Positions 53,584 to 62,445 are shown, counted from the stretch's first letter. The stretch is DNA of 64,000 bases from Saccharopolyspora gregorii (GCF_024734405.1 NZ_CP059556.1:806001-870000); one strand, 5' to 3'. Translations and numbers: made by a program. Notes: generated from the letters alone by a model not told the origin.

Positions 53584-54882
53584 ATGCGAGATGAGACCCC
53601 GCCGGACGACGCGGACCGCCAGTGGGTGCTGCTGGTCGACCCGGCCTGGCAGCCCGAGGCGGAGGACGAACCGGCCCCGGCGGAGGCCGTGGTCGGCGCC
53701 TGGGTGCTCGAGGCCGACGGCTCCGTCGGCCCGTTCCAGCCGAACCCGGACTACCTGCCCTCGCGCGAGGACTCGCCGACCGATCCGGTCGACGCCGCCG
53801 TGCAACTGGTGGTGCGCGGGGAGCAGCCGGAGCGGGCCGCGATCGAGACGATGCGGGACGCGATGTTCGGCATCGCCCTCGACGGCCGGGGCGCCGCGAT
53901 CGTGGCGCCGTCGCCGGACGGCGTGCCCTCGGTGCTGGTGGCGACGTCCCCGGTGCACGCCCGGCCGCTGGACGTGCCGAGCTGGCAGGAGATCAGCGCC
54001 GCCGACCTGGCCGCCTCGCTGCCCGCGGAGGGCGTGGACGTGCTGCTGAACCCGGGCGCCCCGGCGTCGATGCGGGTGGTCGCCGCCGCGCTGAAGGAGG
54101 TCGTCGCCGAACCCGCGCCGACCGCGCGGGCCCCGTTCGCCCGTGACGAGCCCATCGCCCGCGCCGAGCGAACCGGCCGCGCCGAGCCGACCGGCCCTGA
54201 CGACCCGGTCGCTCCTGACGACCCGGTCGCTCCTGACGACCCGACCGGCCGCGCCGACCCGATCGCTCCTGACGACCCGACCGTGACCACGAACCGAGAG
54301 GACCCCGCCGTGGCGGACACCGACAGCGCCGAGGCCGCGCGGGAGGACACCGGCGAGCACTGGGCGATGCTCGTCGACCCGAACTACGCCCCCGAGCATC
54401 CGGACGACCCGGTGCCGGAGGAGGCGATCGTCGGCGCCTGGTACGTCAGCGACGGCGGCGTCACCGAGCGGTTCGCCCCGAACCACGCCTACCGCCCGTC
54501 GAGCCCGGAGCTGCCGACCGACCCGTTGGACGCGCAGCTGCGCCTCGCCGCCCGTGGGGAGGGCACCGCGGACGACTTCGTCGCCTCGCTGCCCGGCGCG
54601 CTGATCTGCCTCGCGCTGGACGAGGACGGTTCGGCGATCGTCACCCGCGCCCCCGACGGCGTGCCGTCGGTGCTGGTCGTGACCTCGCTGGCGCAGTCGC
54701 ACCGGCTCACCGTCGAATCCTGGCAGGAGATGGACGTGGAGCGGCTCGCCGCGCTGCTGCCGGCGGAAGGCGTCGACGTGCTGTTCAACCCGGGCGGGGA
54801 GGCCTCGGTGCGGCTCGGCGCCGACGAGCTCCGCCGGGCGCTGGCCGCGGAACCGGAGGAACCGGGCGCCGCCGGTTCGTGA
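53584..54882 (+). CDS. Type VII secretion-associated protein, two fused domains
   Basis: A 432-residue protein. The ATG at 53584 has GAAGGA about seven bases upstream. Residues about 12-180 and 255-425 are two copies of the same domain, each with VLLVDPAWQP or AMLVDPNYAP, VGAW, a PNPDYLPS-type segment, PTDPxDA, PDGVPSVLV(A/V)TS and GVDVLLNPG. This is the family annotated in actinobacteria as 'type VII secretion system-associated protein', distantly like SseB. A Pro/Asp repeat linker joins the two. No signal peptide or membrane segment is visible, so it is presumably cytoplasmic. Its position right after the giant gene and its two single-domain paralogues downstream suggest chaperone or assembly roles for the exported protein (inference). 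Confidence 0.75.
   Translation: MRDETPPDDADRQWVLLVDPAWQPEAEDEPAPAEAVVGAWVLEADGSVGPFQPNPDYLPSREDSPTDPVDAAVQLVVRGEQPERAAIETMRDAMFGIALDGRGAAIVAPSPDGVPSVLVATSPVHARPLDVPSWQEISAADLAASLPAEGVDVLLNPGAPASMRVVAAALKEVVAEPAPTARAPFARDEPIARAERTGRAEPTGPDDPVAPDDPVAPDDPTGRADPIAPDDPTVTTNREDPAVADTDSAEAAREDTGEHWAMLVDPNYAPEHPDDPVPEEAIVGAWYVSDGGVTERFAPNHAYRPSSPELPTDPLDAQLRLAARGEGTADDFVASLPGALICLALDEDGSAIVTRAPDGVPSVLVVTSLAQSHRLTVESWQEMDVERLAALLPAEGVDVLFNPGGEASVRLGADELRRALAAEPEEPGAAGS
54196..54285 (+). repeat. 18-bp tandem repeat in the linker (PDDPVA)
   Basis: Two exact copies (CCTGACGACCCGGTCGCT at 54196 and 54214) and then two degenerate ones encode the Pro/Asp linker between the two T7SS-associated domains. Confidence 0.8.
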
Positions 54883-54906
54883 GGGTTTGACCGCACCGCG
54901 GAACCC
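54883..54906 (+). terminator. Hairpin directly after the two-domain gene
   Basis: GGGTT (54883-54887) pairs with AACCC (54902-54906) and CCGC with GCGG inside, giving nine base pairs with a three-base bulge. There is no T tract, as is common in high-GC terminators. It could end or attenuate the transcript. Confidence 0.35.
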
Positions 54907-54943
54907 CTGACCGGGTCGAGGACCGGGGTCGGGCGCGGTCGTG

Positions 54944-54955
54944 GGACGATCGTCC
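54944..54955. promoter_or_regulatory. Perfect 12-bp palindrome, possible operator
   Basis: GGACGATCGTCC is a perfect palindrome ten bases before the ribosome site of the next gene. The 95-base gap is the place where a local promoter or operator would be expected. No regulator is encoded in the window. Confidence 0.35.
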
Positions 54956-54977
54956 GAGGGAGAGGGAGGTGCGCGGG

Positions 54978-55934
54978 GTGTCCACTGCCGATCGGATGCA
55001 CGACCTGTTGCTGCACTTGGCGGGACGGGTGCCGGACGACTTCCTCGCGTCGATGCGGGAAGTGCTGTCCACCGGAGTCGTCGGCCGGGTCGCGGGATCG
55101 GTGTGCGAGCGGCTCGCGGAGGACAAGGTCTCGGTGACGATCGCCCAGGCCGGTCTGCTCAGCGAGCTCGTCGACGACGCCGCCTCCGCCGTGTTCACCG
55201 GCATCCCCATCGCCGACGAGACCCCGCCCTCGGTGTGGCTGTTCGACGCCGACGAGGCGCCGGAGCGGACCGCGGACGCGACCGCCGCGCTCAGCGCGGT
55301 GCTGTCCCGGAACCCGTCCGCCCGCGGCCTCTGGACCGCGTGGCGCCGCCCGTTCCGCGGCGAGGGCTCGCCGCTGCCGGTGCACGTGGTCACCACCGAC
55401 GAGGACGGCGACCTGCCGCGGCTCAGCGGCGAACTGCACCGCGCGCTCGCCGACCACCCCGACGTGCCGCGGATCGAGGTGGTGGGCCCGCGGGACGTGC
55501 CCGCCTACCAGCGCGCCGCCCGCGGGCGCGGCACCCTGTCCTGGGCCGTGGACGAACCGGGGGAGCTCCGGATCGCGCGGGTCTTCGACCGCGTCGACCC
55601 GGACCGCGGCCCCGAGTTCGACCGCGACCACCCGGTGCTCGAAGCCGAGGACCGCGAAGAGGCGCTGGCCTACCTGCGCGCGGGGGAGCTGCTGCTGAGC
55701 ACCGGCGCCGCGATGGACGACGTGGTCGACCCGGACCGCGGCCAGGTCGTGCCGACCAGCTACCGCGGCGACGGCGTCTGGCTGTGGCCGGAGGCGGTCA
55801 CCTACTACCTGGAGGAGCACGGGCTCGCCCCCGACGAGCTCTTCCTGGAGCACATTCGCCGCGCGGGCGGTCTGCCCGAGCCGCTGGACGCGGTGCGCAC
55901 CCACCGCGCGCTGCGGCACCTCTTCGAATCCTGA
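54978..55934 (+). CDS. Hypothetical protein of the T7SS/toxin locus, possible immunity protein
   Basis: A 318-residue protein. GTG at 54978 is chosen because GGAGG (54965-54969) lies eight bases before it; an in-frame GTG at 54969 overlaps that site. I do not recognise a named family. Residues about 1-60 are helical (MHDLLLHLAGRVPDDFLASM). The middle is mixed alpha/beta. The last 90 residues (EALAYLRAGELLLSTGAAMD then GVWLWPEAVTYYLEEHGLAP) resemble small actinobacterial proteins found beside polymorphic toxins. It has no signal peptide or membrane segment. Being the only non-T7SS-like gene between T7SS-associated genes, it is the best positional candidate for immunity, but that is inference. 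Confidence 0.6.
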   Translation: MSTADRMHDLLLHLAGRVPDDFLASMREVLSTGVVGRVAGSVCERLAEDKVSVTIAQAGLLSELVDDAASAVFTGIPIADETPPSVWLFDADEAPERTADATAALSAVLSRNPSARGLWTAWRRPFRGEGSPLPVHVVTTDEDGDLPRLSGELHRALADHPDVPRIEVVGPRDVPAYQRAARGRGTLSWAVDEPGELRIARVFDRVDPDRGPEFDRDHPVLEAEDREEALAYLRAGELLLSTGAAMDDVVDPDRGQVVPTSYRGDGVWLWPEAVTYYLEEHGLAPDELFLEHIRRAGGLPEPLDAVRTHRALRHLFES

Positions 55935-55981
55935 TCAACCCCGCAGAACGCACCCCCGGCGGGGAGTGAGGAGACCGCGGC

Positions 55982-56599
55982 ATGCCGGACACCGGCGAGT
56001 CCCGCTTCTACCTGCTGATGGACCCGGGCTGGGCGCCGTCGGCGGCGGAGACCGAACCCCCGGTCGAAGCGATCATGGGCCTGTGGCCGACGGCCGAGGA
56101 CGGCGGGCTCGGCAGGTTCCGGCCCAACCCGGACTACGCGCCCACCGATCCCGACGCGCCCGCCGATCCGCTCGACGGGCTGTTCCGGATGCTCACCGCG
56201 CGCCGGGCCGAACCGGACCAGCTGCGGCTGCTGCTGCACGACAGCGAGCTGGAGGTGGCGCTCGGCCGCGGCGGCGGGCCGCTCGTGGTGCGCTCGCCCG
56301 ACGACGTGCCCTGCCTGCTGGTGGCGACCTCGCCGCACTACCGGCTCGGCTCGGAGCAGATCGGCTCCTGGTGGCGGACCGGGGTGGACGGCCTCGCGGA
56401 CCTGATCCCCGAGGGCACCGACGTGCTGTTCAACCCGGGCAGCCCGGGTTCGCTGCGGCTGGTGGCCGGATTCGTGCGCTCCGCCCGGGAACCGTCCGCC
56501 GAGCAGCGCGCCTCCGCGCGCGCCGGCCTGCCCACCGCCGCGGGTGAGCAGCTGCGCCTGCTGGCCTGGCCGATCGATCCCGCCGAGGAGCCCCGATGA
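55982..56599 (+). CDS. Type VII secretion-associated protein, single domain
   Basis: A 205-residue protein. The ATG at 55982 is preceded by GAGGAGA with suitable spacing. One T7SS-associated domain: FYLLMDPGWAPS, PVEAIMGLWP, RPNPDYAPTDPDAP, PDDVPCLLVATSP and GTDVLFNPGSPGSLRL match the order in the neighbouring paralogues. This copy has a shorter N-terminus and a more diverged central part. Its TGA overlaps the ATG of the next paralogue (ATGA), so the two are co-translated and probably work together. Confidence 0.75.
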   Translation: MPDTGESRFYLLMDPGWAPSAAETEPPVEAIMGLWPTAEDGGLGRFRPNPDYAPTDPDAPADPLDGLFRMLTARRAEPDQLRLLLHDSELEVALGRGGGPLVVRSPDDVPCLLVATSPHYRLGSEQIGSWWRTGVDGLADLIPEGTDVLFNPGSPGSLRLVAGFVRSAREPSAEQRASARAGLPTAAGEQLRLLAWPIDPAEEPR

Positions 56600-57210
56600 C
56601 CGAGCCGACCCCGGAGCAGGACCTCGCCGCCGGTGCGGCGGCGGTACCGGACCGGGAGACCGCGCCGACCGACTGGATGATGCTCACCGACCCGGCGTGG
56701 GTGCCCCCGGAGGAGGGCGCCGAGCCGCCGCGCGAGGTGCTGCTCGGCGGCTGGCCGATGTGGATCGACGGTTCCTGGGGCCGGTTCCAGGCGAACCCCG
56801 CCTACCAGCCGCTGACCCCGGAATCGCCGAGCGACCCGGTGGACGCGGTGCTGCGCATCATGGTCCGCGAGGACTACGGCGCGGAGGCCCTGCTGTCGGT
56901 GCTGGCGGACACCGCGCTGGAGATCGCGCTCGACGAGGACGGCGTCGCCGTCCTCGACCGGTCCCCGGACGGCGTGCCCTCGGTGCTCGTGGTCACCGCC
57001 CCGGTGCACCGCGACCGCGTCGACGCCGCCGACTGGCGCGGCACGAACGCCGCCGAGATCGCCGGAGCGCTGCCGGAGAGCGGCGTCGACCTGCTGCTGA
57101 ACCCGAACTCGCCCGCGTCCATGCGGCTGTCCGCCGACGCCCTCCGCGCGCACCTCGCGGCCGACGAGGACGAGGCCGCCCGCGGATCGCTGCGAACCGA
57201 GATCGGATAG
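56596..57210 (+). CDS. Type VII secretion-associated protein, single domain
   Basis: A 204-residue protein starting at an ATG that overlaps the previous stop. Same family: WMMLTDPAWVPPEEGAEPP, LLGGWPMWIDGSWGRFQANP, SPSDPVDAVLRIM, SPDGVPSVLVVTAP and GVDLLLNPNSPASMRL. It is closest in these motifs to the first domain of 53584-54882. With four such domains in three adjacent genes, the family has clearly been amplified locally. Function in secretion is inferred from family context only. Confidence 0.75.
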   Translation: MTEPTPEQDLAAGAAAVPDRETAPTDWMMLTDPAWVPPEEGAEPPREVLLGGWPMWIDGSWGRFQANPAYQPLTPESPSDPVDAVLRIMVREDYGAEALLSVLADTALEIALDEDGVAVLDRSPDGVPSVLVVTAPVHRDRVDAADWRGTNAAEIAGALPESGVDLLLNPNSPASMRLSADALRAHLAADEDEAARGSLRTEIG

Positions 57211-57505
57211 CGTGTGACCAGGGTGTCGCCCACCGCGATCACCCATGAAGGATGTCCCCAGGAACAGCGGCCCACCGGCTCCAGAGCCGTCGTGGCGACC
57301 GGGTCGGCGGTTATGACTGAATCGGATCGCCGCAGCGGGCCGCGGAACCGCCGGTCCACCCGGCGCGCGGTCATCGCGGACGCGCTCGCAGCGCACCGCG
57401 ATCCGGATCGCCTCGGGTGCCGCCACGCCGCAGGAGCGGCCAGGAGCCGCTGCTCGGCGGGGACGCATCGGTCGCACGCACGGTGAGTACGGAGGAACCG
57501 GGAAC
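57211..57505. other. 295-bp gene-free stretch before the AAA+ gene
   Basis: No conserved coding sequence is seen. It holds a small hairpin (CGGCT/AGCCG near 57277-57290) and a slightly AT-richer patch (GGTTATGACTGAATCGG near 57309-57325), and presumably the promoter of the beta-helix/AAA+ gene, though no clear -35/-10 pair can be picked. Confidence 0.4.
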
Positions 57506-59917
57506 GTGAGCCAGAACGTCATCATGGTCACCCAGGGCACCGGCCAGGGGCACCGGAGCATCGGAGACGCCGTCGACAGCGCGTCCGAGGGTGCGGTGAT
57601 CGTGGTGGGTCCGGGGCGCTACACCGAGAACCTGGTGCTGACCAAGGCCATCACCATCACCGCCGAGGATGGTCCCGGGACCGTCCGGATCGTGGCGCAC
57701 AAGGGGGTCGCGGTCGCGCTGGCCGCCGACTCCGCCGCGCTGTCCGGCGTCACCGTGGACGCCATCGACGGGGAGAACCCGGCCGTGCTCGCGACCGCCG
57801 GTCAGCTCACCCTCACCGAGTGCGAGGTCCGCGCCAGCGGCTGGGCCGCCATCTACGCCCGGGACACCGGCAGCGTGCTCATGCGCGAGTGCAAGGTGCG
57901 CAACCAGGTCGGCGCCGGAGTCGTGGTCACCTCCAAGCAGGGCGGTGTGCTGGACTCCTGCGAACTGCTGGAACTGGGCACCTCCGCGGTCGTCGTCGCC
58001 GACGGCGGTGGGCTGACGGTGCGCGCCTGCGCGGTGCGCGAGGCCGCGGGCAACGGGATCTGCCTCAACGGCCGGGGCCGGATCACCGTCGAGGACACCA
58101 CCGTCGCGGGCACGTCGAAGCCCGCGATCGCCGTGGAGCAGCACGCGCAGCTCACCGCGACCCGGCTGAACGTGGTGGACAGCAAGGGGATCGGCTTCTA
58201 CCTCGCCAGCTCCGAGTCCGTGCAGCTGGAGGAGTGCCGGGTGGAGCGCGCCGGCGCCGAGGGCATCTACGTCGCCGAATCCTGCTCGCCGATCATGCGC
58301 GGCTGCCGCGTCCAGGGCGCCCGCGGCCGCGGCCTGCACTTCGCGGGCCGGGCCTCCGGCGAGATCAGCCGCTGCGAGGTGTCCGATGTGGACGGAATCG
58401 GCATCGGCGTGACCGAGCGCAGCGTCCCCGAGTTCGACCAGACCGACGTCTCCGCCTGCACCGGCGGCGTCCGCGTCGACGACGGCTCCGACCCGTTCTT
58501 CCGCAGGCTCCGCGTGGTCGGCAGCGACGGCGCCGCGATCGCCGTGGACACCGGGGCGCGCGGCCGGCTGGAGAACATCGAGGTCGACCAGACCGGCGGC
58601 TCCGGCCTGGAGGTCACCGGCGAGGCGCGGCCCGCCATCAGCGGCCTCAGCATCCGCCGCGCGGGCGGCTCCGGCGTCGAGGTGAAGGGCGCCGCGCTGT
58701 CGCTGTCCAACTGCGACATCACCGAATCCGCCGGGTACGGCGTGCACGCCGGCCCGGGCGCGGACCTGTCGCTGGCCAAGTGCCGGGTGCACGGCAGCGG
58801 CAAGGTCGGCTGCCACTTCGCCGACGGCGCCTCCGGATCCGTCACCGACTCCGAGTTCACCGGCAGCGCCTCCGACGGCGTCCACCTCGAAACCGAGGAG
58901 ACCGTGGCGCTGTCCGGCTGCACCGTCCGCGACAACCGCGGCAGCGGCGTCCGGCAGCTCAAGCCCAGTGCGAAGATCACCGTCGAGAACCTGGTCAGCG
59001 GCGGCAACGGTGCGCAGGACGCCTACGGCAGCTCTGCGGCGGCCACCACCGACCAGCAGTCCGCCGACCCGCAGGCTCAGCCCGCGCGGGACCGCGCGCC
59101 CAGCGGCTCCGACCCGCTCGGCGAGCTCAACCGGCTCGTCGGCCTCGACGGCGTGAAGCGGGAAGTGACCTCGCTGGTCAACCTGAACAAGATGGCGCAG
59201 CGCCGCGTCGACGCCGGGCTGTCCGCGCCGCCGATGGCCCGCCACCTCGTCTTCGCCGGCGCCCCCGGCACCGGCAAGACCACCGTCGCCCGGCTCTACG
59301 GCCAGGTCCTCGCCGAACTCGGCGTGCTGCGCTCCGGCCACCTCATCGAGGTGGCGCGGGCCGACCTCGTCGCGCAGATCATCGGCGGTACCGCGATCAA
59401 GACCACCGAGGCGTTCAACACCGCGCTCGGCGGCGTGCTGTTCATCGACGAGGCGTACACGCTCAGCTCCGGCCGGGGCGGCAGCGGACCCGACTTCGGC
59501 CGCGAAGCCATCGACACCCTGGTGAAGCTGATGGAGGACCACCGCGACGACGTCGTGGTGATCGCCGCCGGGTACTCCAACGAGATGCGCGAATTCCTCA
59601 GCGCCAACCCCGGCATGGAATCCCGGTTCAGCCGCACCATCGAGTTCGCGAACTACTCGCCGGAAGAGCTCGTCACCATCGTCGAATCACAGTGCCGCAA
59701 GCACGACTACAAGCTCGAGGACGACGCCGTCACCGTGCTGCTGGAGTACTTCGAGGCCATCCCGAAGGACGGCACCTTCGGCAACGGCCGCACCGCGCGC
59801 CGGGTCTTCGAGGCGATGACCGACCGGCAGGCGTCCCGGCTCGCGGCCGACGTGTCGGCGATCGACGACGACCTGACGATCCTCAAGGCCGAGGACCTGG
59901 ACACCTCGCTGGTCTGA
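57506..59917 (+). CDS. Right-handed beta-helix / EccA-like AAA+ ATPase fusion
   Basis: An 803-residue protein. GTG at 57506 has GGAGGA (57491-57496) nine bases upstream. Residues 1-490 are a right-handed parallel beta-helix made of about 20 short rungs (repeated G-V/I-x-V and C-x-V patterns), opening with GHRSIGDAVDSASEGAVIVV. Residues about 535-803 are an AAA+ ATPase of the EccA/CbbX type: Walker A GAPGTGKTT with K591, Walker B VLFIDEAYTL with D648 and E649, sensor VIAAGYS and arginine finger in NPGMESRF. EccA-like ATPases act in the cytosol on ESX substrates, for example by freeing them from chaperones. The beta-helix replaces the usual TPR region of EccA and may recognise substrates. This gene is the clearest energy-using secretion component in the window. 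No EccB, EccC, EccD or EccE gene is present. Confidence 0.85.
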   Translation: MSQNVIMVTQGTGQGHRSIGDAVDSASEGAVIVVGPGRYTENLVLTKAITITAEDGPGTVRIVAHKGVAVALAADSAALSGVTVDAIDGENPAVLATAGQLTLTECEVRASGWAAIYARDTGSVLMRECKVRNQVGAGVVVTSKQGGVLDSCELLELGTSAVVVADGGGLTVRACAVREAAGNGICLNGRGRITVEDTTVAGTSKPAIAVEQHAQLTATRLNVVDSKGIGFYLASSESVQLEECRVERAGAEGIYVAESCSPIMRGCRVQGARGRGLHFAGRASGEISRCEVSDVDGIGIGVTERSVPEFDQTDVSACTGGVRVDDGSDPFFRRLRVVGSDGAAIAVDTGARGRLENIEVDQTGGSGLEVTGEARPAISGLSIRRAGGSGVEVKGAALSLSNCDITESAGYGVHAGPGADLSLAKCRVHGSGKVGCHFADGASGSVTDSEFTGSASDGVHLETEETVALSGCTVRDNRGSGVRQLKPSAKITVENLVSGGNGAQDAYGSSAAATTDQQSADPQAQPARDRAPSGSDPLGELNRLVGLDGVKREVTSLVNLNKMAQRRVDAGLSAPPMARHLVFAGAPGTGKTTVARLYGQVLAELGVLRSGHLIEVARADLVAQIIGGTAIKTTEAFNTALGGVLFIDEAYTLSSGRGGSGPDFGREAIDTLVKLMEDHRDDVVVIAAGYSNEMREFLSANPGMESRFSRTIEFANYSPEELVTIVESQCRKHDYKLEDDAVTVLLEYFEAIPKDGTFGNGRTARRVFEAMTDRQASRLAADVSAIDDDLTILKAEDLDTSLV

Positions 59918-60041
59918 CGGGTTCGGCGGCGGGAGCCGGACGGCCTCCTGCCGCACCGTCTCGCGCGGCCCGGGCCCGAACCGCCTCCTGCGGCGCGGAG
60001 ACCGCGCGTCCGCGCTGCGGGAATTCGGCGCTGCCGCGGGA

Positions 60042-60079
60042 GAACCGGGCTCCGGTGGCCGCCCGGGACCGCCCGGTTC
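60042..60079. terminator. Convergent hairpin terminator
   Basis: GAACCGGGC (60042-60050) and GCCCGGTTC (60071-60079) form a perfect nine-pair stem with a 20-base loop. It lies between the converging ends of the AAA+ gene and the minus-strand gene, so it could serve both. No T tract is present. Confidence 0.5.
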
Positions 60080-60085
60080 GCGCGG

Positions 60086-62083
60086 TCAGCTGGCTTGCGC
60101 GGTGGAGTCGCCGGAGGTCGCGGGCGGGTGCTCCGCCGCCGTCGCGGCCCCCGGCTCGGCCGGTGCGGCTGCCTCGGCCGTTGCCTCGTGCTCGGGTTCG
60201 GCGGTCATGGCGGCGCGGAGGGTGGAGACGTCGACCCGCACCGTTTCGGCCGAGGTGGTGGGGACGGGACCCCCGGACATCGTGATGGGCGGCGCCCCGG
60301 CCGCGGACGGTCCCGCCGCGGTGGCCGCGGCTGCGGTGGACCCGGAAGTCGCCGGCGCGGCACCGTTGTTCGTTCCCGCCTCCTGCTCGGTGGAGGCTCC
60401 CGCTGCCGCCGCGACGTCCGCGGCTCGCACCACCGTGGTCTCCTCGGTGGGCGACTCGGGTGCGGCCTGAGCTGGGGCACTGCCCGTGCGGAGCGCGTCG
60501 GGTTTTTCCGCCGCCGCGACGTCCGCCGCCCGCACCACCGTGGTCTCCTCGGCGGCCGGCGCGGGTGCGGCCTGAGCCGGGGCACTGCCCGTGCGGAGCG
60601 CGTCGGGTTTCTGCGCCGCCGCGACGTCCGCCGCCCGCACCACCTGGGTGCGTTCCACCCGCTCGACCCGCTGGGTCCGCTCGGCCTCCGCCGGAGCGGT
60701 CGCCTGCCGGTGCACCCGCAGCGTCGCGTGCTCCTCCTCCCGCAGCGGCGCCGAGAGCACTTTCGGGAACGCGACCCGCCCGCGCAACTCCCCGGCCGCC
60801 GACAGCAGCGCCGACCGGGCGGCCCGATCGGCGACGCCGAGCACCAGGATCCGCACCCGCGCCAGCTGCTCCCGGTCCAGCCCGCCCAGCACCCGGTGCA
60901 GCGCCAGCGCCGCGCCCTCCGGCATCGGGGTGCACGGCACGCCGACGGTGATCGTCAACCGGTCGGTCTCGAACGAGAGCCGGTCCGCCGACGTCGAGGA
61001 CGCGACCTTGCTCGCGGGCACCAGGGCCAGTCCGGCGGGCACCACCTTCGCGATGATCTCGTGCGGCGTCGGCTGCACTTCCGGCGAACCGCTCCAGCGG
61101 TAGGCCAGCGGGCCCGCCGGCATCCAGCCGCGCGGTGCCAGGTTCGCCTGCACCGCGGCGATCCGTCCGTCGGCACCGTGCCGCAACGCGGCCGCGAACG
61201 GGCGCCAGGTCGGCGCGCCGATCGCGTCGACCAGGTGCGCCGCTTCGAGCCCGCCGAGCTGCTGCAACGGGCCGATCGTGGACACCACCTCGTGCCCCAG
61301 CGTCCGCGACAGCTCCGCGAGCCACCCGCCGGACGCGGTCCACTGGTCCAGCGGCACCAGCTGCATCCGCAGCCGCACCGGCTCCGGGAACCGCCGCAGC
61401 AACGCGGCGACCTGGTGCGGCAGCAACCCGCGTCCGCCGATCACCAGCCGCGGCCGGGCGGGCGCGACCGGGATCCACCGGGCGAGCTCCAGCACCGGCT
61501 CCGCGCCGTCCAGCGCCGCGGCGAGACCCGCGGGCACCGGCCGCAGGTGCAGCGTGCCGTCGTAGCCGGAGCCGCGCGGCAACCGGTCCTCCCACTCCGG
61601 GCGGGGGAAGCGGGTGCCGTGCGCCTCGCCGGGACCGTCCGCGGTGAACCGGATCCACCGGTGGTCCTCGTCCCCGGCGTACGCGCAACCGCCCGCGACG
61701 ATCCGGACCGGGCCGCTCGGCGCGTGCACCTCGGCGCCCAGTTCGCGGGCGAGCTTCTGCCCCTGCGGGCGGCCGCGGCCGCGCTCGCCCAGGGACGGCA
61801 CCGCCACCCACAACCTGGCCGGCTCCGCCGGGTTCCGGGTCCGCTCGGCGGCGGCCACCGCGGCCCGGCAGGCCTTGCGCAGCGCGGTGCGGAACCCACC
61901 GGCCTGCACCGCGGCGGGGGAGGTGAGGACGAGGCCTTCGCCGGGCCCGACGGGAACGGCGCCCGCCAGCGCGGCGCTCTCCTTGTCCGCGGCCGACCGG
62001 CGCACGACGAGCACGGTCGAGCCGTGCGCTCGCACGACCAGGTCGCGAACCCGCGCGGTCCCGGATTCGTCGAGGTCAGACAT
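60086..62083 (-). CDS. Conserved T7SS-locus protein of unknown function with Thr-rich repeat tail
   Basis: A 665-residue protein. The ATG at 62083 reads MSDLDESGTARVRDLVVRA and has purine-rich GGAGAACGAGAG upstream on the minus strand; upstream extensions lack any conserved sequence. Residues 1-480 are a mixed alpha/beta body (motifs LVIGGRGLLPHQVAALLRRF, GWMPAGPLAYRWSG and LVPASKVAS) that I cannot assign to a named family. The last 180 residues are Ala/Thr/Pro-rich and contain a 35-residue repeat around TTVVRAADVAAA. No signal peptide or transmembrane helix is seen. It is divergent in orientation from the secretion genes but sits in the same locus; function is unknown. Confidence 0.6.
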   Translation of the reverse strand: MSDLDESGTARVRDLVVRAHGSTVLVVRRSAADKESAALAGAVPVGPGEGLVLTSPAAVQAGGFRTALRKACRAAVAAAERTRNPAEPARLWVAVPSLGERGRGRPQGQKLARELGAEVHAPSGPVRIVAGGCAYAGDEDHRWIRFTADGPGEAHGTRFPRPEWEDRLPRGSGYDGTLHLRPVPAGLAAALDGAEPVLELARWIPVAPARPRLVIGGRGLLPHQVAALLRRFPEPVRLRMQLVPLDQWTASGGWLAELSRTLGHEVVSTIGPLQQLGGLEAAHLVDAIGAPTWRPFAAALRHGADGRIAAVQANLAPRGWMPAGPLAYRWSGSPEVQPTPHEIIAKVVPAGLALVPASKVASSTSADRLSFETDRLTITVGVPCTPMPEGAALALHRVLGGLDREQLARVRILVLGVADRAARSALLSAAGELRGRVAFPKVLSAPLREEEHATLRVHRQATAPAEAERTQRVERVERTQVVRAADVAAAQKPDALRTGSAPAQAAPAPAAEETTVVRAADVAAAEKPDALRTGSAPAQAAPESPTEETTVVRAADVAAAAGASTEQEAGTNNGAAPATSGSTAAAATAAGPSAAGAPPITMSGGPVPTTSAETVRVDVSTLRAAMTAEPEHEATAEAAAPAEPGAATAAEHPPATSGDSTAQAS
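60405..60650 (-). repeat. 105-bp tandem repeat (35-aa unit with TTVVRAADVAAA)
   Basis: Matching GCCGCCGCGAC segments begin at 60405, 60510 and 60615, exactly 105 bases apart. The encoded core TxVVRAADVAAA is conserved, followed by KPDALRTGSAPAQAA in two units. Confidence 0.85.
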
Positions 62084-62445
62084 GGATTCGCTCTCGTTCT
62101 CCGCGCTCGGAGGTCCGCGAGCCGCCCGTGCGTCCGCCGCGCCTGCGCGGCGCTCGCGTTGACCGGCTGTCCGGGGCGTCCGGCGCCACCTGCGCTCGGA
62201 CCAGGCGAGCGGCTGGTGGATCGTTCCGGCCGCGGTTGCGCCAAGTGTGCACTTCCGTTGAACACTAACACCGAACGGGTGTGGCGAACCGGTCCGCGGT
62301 GACCCGCCGCAGCGCCCGCCTGCACCGGGAACCGACCGGCGCTCGGAGGCGTTCGTGCTGCTCAGCAAGGAGCTTCCGGAGCAGGGGCCGCGGTGCGGGC
62401 CGGGTGCCGCGGTGCTGTCGGAGGGTTTCCCTCGGATGGGGACCG
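62084..62445. other. 362-bp gene-free stretch between the minus-strand genes
   Basis: Frames are open across it, as is usual at this GC content, but no conserved protein is visible. It contains a short inverted repeat AAGTGTGCACTT (about 62243-62254) and an AT-richer patch at 62258-62275, together with the possible minus-strand promoter listed separately. Confidence 0.45.
62262..62290 (-). promoter_or_regulatory. Possible minus-strand promoter
   Basis: On the minus strand GGTTCG (62290-62285) and TAGTGT (62267-62262) are separated by 17 bases. TAGTGT fits TANNNT; the -35 match is poor. It would give a leader of about 170 bases for the gene starting at 62083. Confidence 0.3.
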
